Assembly: GCF_036850765.1 (NCBI RefSeq)
Contig: NC_089495.1
Coordinates: forward strand, 210,379,932 to 210,443,931
Direction of reading: 5' to 3'
Source of the DNA: Saccopteryx bilineata
Lineage: Eukaryota; Chordata; Mammalia; Chiroptera; Emballonuridae
Length of the DNA stretch: 64,000 bases
Below the pieces are notes generated by a model. It saw nothing but the letters and a program-made list of their open reading frames with translations, made no database searches and had not been told where the DNA came from. Below are positions 10,901 through 21,000 of this stretch, piece after piece (position 1 is the first letter of the stretch; each line of letters starts with the position of its first letter). Both the position numbers and the translations under genes were made by a program.

Positions 10901-11950
10901 AGCCGGGGCAGGGAGGAGGCCGAGGGCTGGGCCTGGGCAGTGACATCACGGGACAGGCGCCTTCATAAGCCCTGGCTGCCCTGTGGGTTCAGCAGGACCG
11001 GAGTGGGCATCAGCAGGTTGGTGACCGGCCGGTGGCCCTGGGCGCTGGGTGGGTGAGGAGGCCCTGGGGGGTCGGCCAGGGCTCTGACCCGAGGATGACC
11101 TTGACCTTTCAGACAGGCTGGGAGGAATTGTTCTCCTGGCGGGGGCAAGGTAGGGGGCTCTGTGCTCCCGGAAGGGGTCCCACCAGGTTGGGCCAGGTTT
11201 TTGGGGAGGGAGGGAGAGGGTCTGGCTTCAGCATGCGGGTCTGGGGGGTCCAGGCACCAGGAGCTCCTACATAGCCCTCTGACCCCTGCAGAGCCCTCTG
11301 ACCCCGCGAGCTCTCAGGCAGTGTGCCGCCCTGCCACCCGCCCTGGGTGAGGGTATGGACCCAGGTCCTGCGCTGTGCCCCCTCTGCACTGTCAGCAGAG
11401 GCCTGGGCGGCTTGGGGGGGAGGAATGCCCCCAGAAGGCTCCCCCCAGGACCCCAGCCCCCTCTCCATGGGCCTCCTCCCCACAAAAGGCCGGCTCTGGG
11501 GTAGAAGTCCACTCCCCAGAGGTTCTACTCAAACTAGAGTCTTTCCCCCCAACCTCAGTTTCTTCCCCGGGCCCCTGGGCCCTGACAGCGGCCATCCTCG
11601 TGTGGTCTCGTGGCAAGTGAGTGACCACAGCAGCAGTGAGGAGATCCAGGCTGGCCGGTGGAGAAAGTCCGGAGGACGGGATGCGGGACCAGGCTGTGTC
11701 TGAGTCAGCGTTACGGGGTGGGGGTGGGGGCTGACCTCTCGCTCCAGGAAGCTCCTGCTGGGCCTGCTGATGCGGCCAGCCCGCAGCGGACAGAGCGGGG
11801 GAGCAGTATTGGGTCCTGTGTGGGGTCTGCACACCTGTCCACGGGCGTCCTAGTGGGCTCAGCCTCTGGGCCACAGGATGTAGATGGAGAAGCTCTGACT
11901 TTGCGGTCAGGGAGGACAGACAGACGGACAGAAGGCCTCTCCTTCCGCAG
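7916..11950. other. ARFGAP1-COL20A1 intergenic region and probable COL20A1 5' non-coding part
   Basis: No coding exon recognised. It holds one short minisatellite (9739-9915). A CRE-like TGACATCA at 10941-10948 and a TATA-like CATAAG about 25 bp later could mark a COL20A1 promoter. The ATG exon has an acceptor just before it (11950), so a non-coding first exon must exist upstream, but I cannot place it. Confidence 0.4.
9739..9915 (+). repeat. Minisatellite, 37-bp unit, about 4.5 copies
   Basis: Unit contains GTGTGAGTGGCCCCTGCTGG followed by CCGCTGCTGGGGTCGGC. Intergenic. Confidence 0.9.
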
Positions 11951-11960
11951 GCCGAGCACC

Positions 11961-12042
11961 ATGAGTGCCCGCGTGCACCCCTACCTGGGGGTCTGCCTCT
12001 GGCTGTGGCTGGGCGTCACCCTGGGACTTGGCCAGGGACAAG
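11961..12042 (+). CDS. COL20A1: COL20A1 coding exon 1, start and signal peptide
   Basis: ATG at 11961 in a good context (A at -3). [10 protein letters not shown] is followed by a Leu/Trp-rich hydrophobic core ([12 protein letters not shown]), a secretory signal. The exon probably starts at 11951 after CTTCCGCAG, so 10 nt of 5' UTR are included. Donor GTAAGG, phase 1. Confidence 0.85.
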
Positions 12043-15000
12043 GTAAGGACAAGGTGAGGACTTGCTGGGGATGGAGCCCCCTTGCCTGCCCTCGACCCCC
12101 CGGTGGGGCTTTCCCCAAGGGCATTCTTGCTCTGTGAGTGACAGGACAGGGCAGCCCAAGGGGTCATCTGTGCTCCTCTGCCTTAGCCTAGGCTCCTGCT
12201 CACTGCTCGACCTTTGGCCTTCTGACCTTTCACCTTGCCTTGGGGATGCTTCTGATTTCTGGTTCCTTTATTTAAAAACAGGCAGTAACACTGTGCACTT
12301 AATCCTTTCATGTTTATTTTCTTTGTGATCCCTCCACTAATACCTTCTTCACATAGAATTCCCAAACGGCACAAACCTGCAGTAAAAGTGACCCCCCACC
12401 CCGACCATGGGGTGTTGTTGGCTTTTAGCCCCTGCCCAGATTGTTTAAGGTACATGGGGGGAGGGGTCACAGTTCACATCGGCTTCTCCCCCAGCCCCCA
12501 CGCCCGCTGTCAGGCTCCGTGTGTTGTCCTTTAATCGAGCCACTTCCTATACAGGGTCTCCCTTTCTGGGTAATGTCCACTGGAAGGTTGCTGTGACACC
12601 ACCCCGAAAGGGACACATCTTGGCCGAGCTCAGCCCAGGAAAGCCGGGCTAGATGGACACTGGGAGGGGTCTCTGCATCCTGAGGGCTGAGGCTCTGGCC
12701 ACACCGCAAGCTGGCTTTGCCCCCGCCCTGCGGGTCACGAGCACCGGTGGCTGCCGCTGGGTGACGTGAGGGTGAGGGGCCGCCTCCCACCACTGTTCAA
12801 GCAGCACCCCTCGGGCGACGGGGGCGCAGCCCTCATCCGTCAGGAAGGCCTCTGTGGGGTGCGCCAGCCGGGCCAGCATGGGCTGCCTACTTCCTTATTT
12901 TTGTGGCACGTCCTCTGTCTGGTTTTGTGCCAGGTTGGTGACGGCTGCCTGGGTGGTTCCCTCGTGCCAGGTCACCAGATGACCCCATGACAAGTTGAGT
13001 TCAGGCCTCACACGCTGGACGGCCCGTCACCAGGTCCATGCAGGTTCTGGGCAGACCCTGCCGTGGGCCGCCCTTCCCTAAGGGTGGCCCTGTGGAGAGG
13101 GCACCCAGCTGTCTGCGCAGCGCTCTGCCTGGGTCCCCAACATGGGGGCCCCAGAAGGCAGTTTGGGGCACCTCCCCCCCGGCACGTCCGGGGCCCCAGA
13201 AGGCAGTTTGAGGCACCTCCCCCCCTGGCACGTCCGGGGCCCCAGAAGGCAGTTTGGGGTGTCTCCCCCCGGCACGTCCGGGGCCCCAGAAGGCAGTTTG
13301 GGGTGCCCCCCTGGCACGTCCAGGGCCCCAGAAGGCAGTTTGGGGTGTCTCCCCCCGGCACGTCCGGGGCCCCAGAAGGCAGTTTGGGGTGCCCCCCTGG
13401 CACGTCCAGGCCCCAGAAGGCAGTTTGGGGCGCCTCCCCCCCGGCACGTCCAGGGCCCCAGAAGGCAGTTTGGGGTGTCTCCCCCCCCGGCACGTCTGGG
13501 ACCCCAGAAGGCAGTTTGGGGTGCCCCCCCCAGCACATCCGGACACACTGACACAGAGGGCTGTTCATGAGCTGGAGCTGAGGCCTCGTTCACAAGCGGC
13601 TTTTCAGAGCCCGGCCGCCCCAGACATTCCTGTCTGTCAGCGTGACGCTCCGAGGAGCAGCTGCTTCCCTCTCTGAAGCCGCCATTGTATCTGCCCCCGG
13701 GGCCCCCGGCCCCTGCCCTCCTCCTTGTGCACCCCAGCTCTCAGTGGGGCAGCCAGAAGAAGCCCGTCTCTGTCTCTGTTTTCTAAAATTAGCTGCGCCT
13801 ACCATGAGCTACCGGAAGCTTCCCTGGGGGGGTCAGGCCATGCCCTAGCTTTGGGCCACTGCCGCCCCCCCCACCCCTAGGACGACCACCTCCAGGGGAC
13901 CCCTCCCCCTACAGGGCACCCTCAAGTCCCAGGGGGCCACACCCCCGCAGGGCTGTGGCCTCAGCAGCTGGGGGTCAGCAGCAGCCACACCGCTGGGGTG
14001 TCCCACCCCGTGGAGACTCTGGTGGGGAATGGCCGGGGCTCCGGGCCCAGCTGGGGGTCAGCAGCAGCCACACCGCTGCACCCCATGGAGACTCTGGTGG
14101 GGAATGGTCAAGGCTCCGGGCCCAGCTGGGGGTCAGCAGCCGCCACACCGCTGCACCCCGTGGAGACTCTGGTGGGGAATGGTCAAGGCTCCGGGCCCAG
14201 CTGGGGGTCAGCAGCAGCCACACCGCTGCACCCCGTGGAGACTCTGGTGGGGAATGGCTGGGGCTCCGGGCCCAGCTGGGGGTCAGCAGCAGCCACACCG
14301 CTGCACCCCCATGGAGACTCTGGTGGGGAATGGTCAAGGCTCCAGGCCCAGCTGGGGGTCAGTAGCAGCCACACCGCTGCACCCCGTGGAGACTCTGGTG
14401 GGGAATGGTCAAGGCTCCAGGCCCAGCTGGGGGTCAGCAGCAGCCACACCGCTGCACCCTGTGGAGACTCTGGTGGGGAATGGTCAAGGCTCCAGGCCCA
14501 GCTGAGGGTCAGCAGCAGCCACACCGCTGCACCCGTGGAGTGTCTGGTGGGAATGACTGGGGCTCCAGGCCCAGCTGGGGGTCAGCAGCAGCCACACCGC
14601 TGCACCCCGTGGAGACTCTGGTGGGAATGACCGGGGCTCCGGGCCCAGCTGGGGGTCAGCAGCAGCCACACCGCTGCACCCCGTGGAGTCTCTGGTGGGA
14701 ATGACCGGGGCTCCGGGCCCAGCTGGGGGTCAGCAGCAGCCACACCGCTGCACCCCATGGAGACTCTGGTGGGGAATGGCCGGGGCTCCGGGCCCAGCTG
14801 GGGGTCAGCAGCAGCCACACCGCTGCACCCCGTGGAGACTCTGGTGGGGAATGGTCAAGGCTCCGGGCCCAGCTTGGGGTCAGCAGCCGCCACACCGCTA
14901 GGGTGTCCCACCCCGTGGAGACTCTGGTGGGAATGACCGGGGCTCCGGGCCCAGCTGGGGGTCAGCAGCAGCCACACTGCTGCACCCCATGGAGACTCTG

Positions 15001-18000
15001 GTGGGGAATGGCCGGGGCTCCGGGCCCAGCTGAGGGTCAGCAGCAGCCACACCGCTGCACCCCGTGGAGTCTCTGGTGGGAATGGCCGGGGCTCCGGGCT
15101 CAGCTGGGGGTCAGCAGCAGCCACACCGCTGCACCCCGTGGAGACTCTGGTGGGGAATGGCCGGGGCTCCGGGCCCAGCTGGGGGTCAGCAGCAGCCACA
15201 CCGCTGCACCCCGTGGAGACTCTGGTGGGGAATGGTCAAGGCTCCAGGCCCAGCTGGGGGTCAGCAGCAGCCACACCGCTGCACCCCGTGGAGACTCTGG
15301 TGGGGAATGGTCAAGGCTCCGGGCCCAGCTGGGGGTCAGCAGCCGCCACACCGCTGGGGTGTCCCACCCTGTGGAGACTCTGGTGGGGAATGGCCGGGGC
15401 TGGGGGTCAGCAGCAGCCACACCGCTGGGGTGTCCCACCCCGTGGAGACTCTGGTGGGGAATGGCCGGGGCTCCGGGCCCAGCTGGGGGTCAGCAGCCGC
15501 CACACCGCTGGGGTGTCCCACCCCGTGGAGACTCTGGTGGGGAATGGCCGGGGCTCCGGGCCCAGCTGGGGGTCAGCAGCCGCCACACCGCTGCACCCCG
15601 TGGAGACTCTGGTGGGGAATGGCCGGGGCTCCGGGCCCAGCTGGGGGTCAGCAGCAGCCACACCGCTGCACCCCGTGGAGTCTCTGGTGGGGAATGGCCG
15701 GGGCTCCGGGCCCAGCTGGGGGTCAGCAGCCGCCACACCGCTGGGGTGTCCCACCCCGTGGAGACTCTGGTGGGGAATGGCCGGGGCTCCGGGCCCAGCT
15801 GGGGGTCACAGCTGCCCAGTTGGCTCAGCGCCTGCTGTTGCCGGCAGGGTGGTTATCGCATCTCCGGGAGGCTGGTCTGAGCCACCCTTGACCGGGGCAA
15901 GGGACACCCCTCGGAGAGCCAGTGGGGCGGCCCGGGGACCTTGGACCCCTGTGAGGGTCCAGTCTCCCTCCAGTTGTGGGTGGGGCCTCATCTTTTCCAG
16001 GTGCCCCCAGCGGGGACCAAGCCTCCTCGCACCATTCAGAGCAGGTTCTGTGAGCCCCCTACCCCTGGGGGTCAGTCCTGGCAACCCTGTCCTGTCTCCC
16101 CAGCAAGCGGCCGCCTGAGGCTGGCTGTGCTGCCCGAGGACCGGCTGCAGATGAAATGGACGGAGTCGGAGGGACACAGGCTTGGCTACCTGGTGCAGGT
16201 GAAGCCCATGGCAGGTAGGAGGGCTGCACCCCCCCCCCCGCTGTGAGGGTGGACGGTGTCAGAAGCTGTACGGCCCGCTCCTGCCGTTCAGTGTCCACGC
16301 GTCTGTGCGACCCCGCCTTCCCTCCTCGGGGTGGTGGTCGGGGCACATGGCGGGAGATTCTCACGTTTTCCACGGCTGACCTCACGCCCAGCCCGGGCGG
16401 AAGGTGGCAGTCACTGGCTTTTGAAGAAACAACAGGTCCCTGCTTGAGCCTAGAGACCTTTCAGGATTCTGGGTGCCAGCGATCGGCGGGGGTGGGGGGC
16501 ATCCGGTTACAGGAGGCGGGGCCGTGGGTCCCGGGGGGCCTGGGGCAGGCCAACCACAGAGCTCTGCTGACATGACCACAACGCGAGTTTCAACTCCCCG
16601 CCCCCACCAGAAGCTCACAGATAGGAGTGTGTGATTGCAGGAACAGGCAGACCGTGAGCTCACCTGCCCTCTGCTCTCAGCGATAACCCGCTTCACTTGG
16701 GGGGGGTGTAGGTAGTTTTCTAACATTTTAATTACGCCAAATCCATCTACCTCATTTGTTCAAGCCGTTTATACTTCCTCCAGTTTTAGTGAGGAAGAGT
16801 TGACATACATCATCGTATCAGACTAAGACCTCCACAGTGGTTTTCATTACAATATGTAACATGATCGCAGGACCTTCAGCCACCGTCCACCCAAACCAGT
16901 GTGCCCGCAGGGGTCCAGGGGGCACACAGGAGCCGGCTTGCCCTCGTGCCCAAGCCCCCGACTGGGTGACGTTCCCATCAGCACATAGGGGCTGGGGTGT
17001 GACCTGTTGGAAGTGACCGTGGCCGATACTCCAAGACCCATCCACCAGGAAGATCATATCCGTGGGTGTGGGTGGCGTGCAGCGGAACTGCGGTCCGGCT
17101 GGGCAGGCAGGCAGGCGGAAAAGAAAGTGAGGTGTAGGCAAGGCCCCACCGCCATGGCTGAGTGCTGAACCCCAAGTTCCTCCAGGCTGGGCTCCAGCCT
17201 CCCGGGGTCTCTTTCCCTGAGGGTGAGGGGCAGGGAGCTCTGACCTCTCAGTGAAGTGGGGGCGGAGTCTCGGGGGACCCAGATTCCAGAGGTGGTCGGG
17301 TCTCCCCAGCCTCAGGAAAGCCCACGTGGACCTCGGTCCACAGGGTCAGCCCCTCCAAGCCCTCCAAAGAGGGCCAACGAAACACCCAGTGCCCCTGCCT
17401 CTCTGCCCCCCCAGCAGCCTTGGCAGGGCCGGGCACTGTGCGTGGGTGTTTATGTGGGGCCGCTGTGTGTGGACCACCTCCTCCAGCCGGAGGACACCCC
17501 GAGGCCCAGGGGCAGAGGCTTCCCAAAGGGAGGGGCCTCCGGGGGGCGCAGCTCTGGAGCCCACACCCCGGGGTGGGGGTGCAGGTGGGGGACGGGCAGG
17601 AGCGGGCCTGGCAAGGGCCTCAGAGGAGAGAGACGAGGGGCCTTGGGGACGAGGAGGAGCCAGGAGGATGTCACCGCCCCTGACACACATGTGCACCTGA
17701 ATGCACGCATAAACGCACGCGTGTGCGGTACTCCTGTGGGCACACACCTCGGTGGCCTCAACGGCTCTTCCCAACCCCGCCCCAGGGGACTCGGAGCAGG
17801 AGGTGATGCTGACCACCAAGACCCCCAAGGCCACGGTGGGCGGCCTGAGCCCCTCCAAGGAGTACACCGTGCAGATCTTTGAGCTCACGGGTTCAGGCAA
17901 CGTCCTGCTGGCTCGGAGGGAGTTTGTGAGTAAGTCCGCCATCCTCCACACGGACTCCAGCCTCTGGGGCGGGAGTGGGGGGTGAGCATGGCGGAGGGGG

Positions 18001-21000
18001 AGGCGGGAGCTGAGCCCTGGCCACACCTCCGGGCCCGGAGACCGAGGCCTGGGTGTGAGTTCTGCTCTCCAGGACGCCACCCAGAGCCTTGCCCATCACT
18101 CCTGGTCCCCTCCCCTGCCTGTCTCCCAGGGGGCCGGGGCCCGATGGAGCTCCAGACATCACTCCTGGTCCCCTCCCCTGCCTGTCTCCCAGGGGGCCCG
18201 AGGGAGCTCCAGACATCACTCCTGGTCCCCTCCCCTGCCTGTCTCCCAGGGGGCCGGAGGGAGCTCCAGACATCACTCCTGGTCCCCTCCCCTGCCTGTT
18301 TCCCAGGGGGCCCGAGGGAGCTCCGGACATCACTCCTGGTCCCCTCCCCTGCCTGTCTCCCAGGGGGCCGGGGCCCGATGGAGCTCCGGACATCACTCCT
18401 GGTCCCCTCCCCTGCCTGTCTCCCAGGGGGCCGGGGCCCGATGGAGCTCCGGACATCACTCCTGGTCCCCTCCCCTGCCTGTCTCCCAGGGGGCCGGGGC
18501 CCGAGGGAGCTCCGGACATCACTCCTGGTCCCCTCCCCTGCCTGTCTCCCAGGGGGCCGGGGCCCGATGGAGCCCCGGAGGTGCCCAACCATGCAGGGAA
18601 GGCTGTGCTTGGGACCCTCCAGGTCCTCGGGCCTCTGTTCCCACCCTGGAGGGTCCTGACAGGCGCTTGCGTCTCTCTGCAGTTGAGGATCTGAAGAGCC
18701 ACTCCGTGAGCAGGAGCGGCTGGAGGCCTCCGGGGGGCGCAGCTCTGGAGCCCACACCCCAACACATGGGGAGCCCAGACCCTGAGTTCCAAGTCACCTG
18801 GGCCCCAGCCCACGAGCTGCCCAGTCTTGGTGGGTCCAAGTGGGGTGAGGGTAAATTGCTAGGGCGGGTGGGGGGTCTTCTCACGTTTTCTCTGCGCGTG
18901 GCTGGGAATTTCTTCCTCTGACCTCACATGCCTGAGCTTTAACTAAAGCTTGTGGCCCCTTTCTGGGGCTCACTCAAGCCCACCAGGGACGTGCCCGCCA
19001 CTGGGGCGCCTGGGCCTACCGCCCTCGACCCCCTCAGGTGTCCCCCAGCCCGAAAGAGGCAGGTGAAAGGTGACACTGCTGTGACCTCTCTCAGGAGTGC
19101 CCAGCGATGACCAGCGCTCCCTCAGCGCTTCCCCCGAGGGGAAGGCCTCAGCTCAGCCCAGCCCAGAGAGGCAGAGCCACACCAGGGCCTCCGGGGGAAA
19201 GAGAGAAAAACCAGGTAAAACAGCCAGGGCACCAGCTCCCGCGGGCTTGCCTGGGAGCTGCTGTGGGCCCCGGGGCAGAGCAGACAGGTGTGTGGTCTTC
19301 CCCAGGCCCTGCAGGTGGGGGTTGTGTCTCCCCATCAGATGGGGCCTCACGGAGAACCTGCCTCCTCAGGGGGCTCCATGTGGTGTCTGGCCCTGACTCT
19401 GGGCTTGGCCTGGGTCTGAGCAGAACTCAGGGAGCCCCAGGCGCCAGGCCCCAGGCGGGGTGGTGCAAGCCTTTCTTTGTCTTGGAAGAGCTCCTGGGTC
19501 CGCTGAGAAGCTCCCAGTTCCAGAGCGCTGAGTGGCGCTGTCCGTGGTGCTGACCCCACCCACCCAGCCCCAGTCGGCCCCTCCCTTTGGGAAGCCTCTG
19601 CCCCTGGGCCTCGGGGTGTCCTCCGGCTGGAGGAGGTGGTCCACACACAGCGGCCCCACATAAACACCCACGCACAGTGCCCGGCCCTGCCAAGGCTGCT
19701 GGGGGGGCAGAGAGGCAGGGGCACTGGGTGTTTCGTTGGCCCTCTTTGGAGGGCTTGGAGGGGCTGACCCTGTGGACCGAGGTCCACGTGGGCTTTCCTG
19801 AGGCTGGGGAGACCCGACCACCTCTGGAATCTGGGTCCCCCGAGACTCCGCCCCCACTTCACTGAGAGGTCAGAGCTCCCTGCCCCTCACCCTCAGGGAA
19901 AGAGACCCCGGGAGGCTGGAGCCCAGCCTGGAGGAACTTGGGGTTCAGCACTCAGCCATGGTGGTGGGGCCTTGCCTACACCTCACTTTCTTTCCCGCCT
20001 GCCTGCCTGCCCAGCCGGACCGCAGTTCCGCTGCACGCCACCCACACCCACGGATATGATCTTCCTGGTGGACGGGTCTTGGAGTGTCGGCCACGGTCAC
20101 TTCCAACAGGTCAAAGACTTCCTGGCCAGTGTGATCGAGCCCTTTGACATTGGTCCGGATAAAGTACAAGTCGGTGGGTTCTGGCCCCCCGCCCCGGTGG
20201 TCCTCCCAGTCCCCCAGCCCCCAGCGCGGGCGAGAAGTGGGCGGGGCCAGGGGAGAGCTTGCTGCTGATTCCTGCGGCCTGCAACCGCCAAGCCGGGCCG
20301 GTGGGGGTCCCCAGCGGGGCCGATGGGGCAGCTGGCTCCTGGCTGGGGGGCGTCTAGCAAAGCTGGGGTTCTGCCAGCACCTGACACCCCCCCCCCCCGC
20401 CGCTTGGCACTCCAGCTGCCACACCCAGTTCCCCTCCTCCCAGGCCTGACTCAGTACAGTGGGGACCCCCAGACCGAGTGGGACCTGAACAGCTTCGGCA
20501 CCAAGGAGGAGGTGCTGGCGGCCGTCCGCGGACTCCGCTACAAAGGGGGAAACACGTTCACAGGTCTGCCCCCTCCCTGCGACCCCGGCCCCCGCGCTGT
20601 CCTGAGAGCCTCCCAGACTTGCAAAGTTGTGCGTAAACCAGGCCCAGGGCTGGGGGGAGCTGACCCCCACCCCCATTCCCGCCTTTGTAATCGGGGATCT
20701 TGCTGGCCCGGGAGTGGCTCCTCTGTAGACCGAGCTTCTGGGAGGGGCTGCGGTGGGCGTGGCCATGGCCTCGCTGGAAGCAGCCCCCCACGCCCCCAGG
20801 GGCTTCCCTGGCGCTGTCTGGGCCCCGCACCCGCTGCTCAGTGGCCGGGTGTGGAGAGCTGGCCCTGGGTCTCCTGTCTGAGGTGCCTTTGAGGCAAAGG
20901 GTGGGGGTGTCGCTTTCCTGCGGATGCCCCCGGTCTGGAGGGTGCAGGGCCCACCCGGTGGGCGGAGCATCGGGTCCAACAGCCGGGGGTGGAGTCGTGG

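Larger units (their letters stand above)
12043..16103 (+). other. COL20A1 first coding intron
   Basis: Holds two minisatellites (13143-13540 and 13967-15808). The less GC-rich stretch 12230-12600 looks like old degraded repeat DNA but I cannot assign a family. Confidence 0.5.

Noticed and set aside
13955..16118. Several 200-326-codon frames on both strands
   Set aside because: All fall in the 75-bp array, whose unit length is a multiple of three and lacks stops.
16818..17141. Minus-strand open frame that looks like a VWA domain start
   Set aside because: It is the inverted copy of COL20A1 exon 6; it stops at the duplication border and no other VWA exon follows on that strand.
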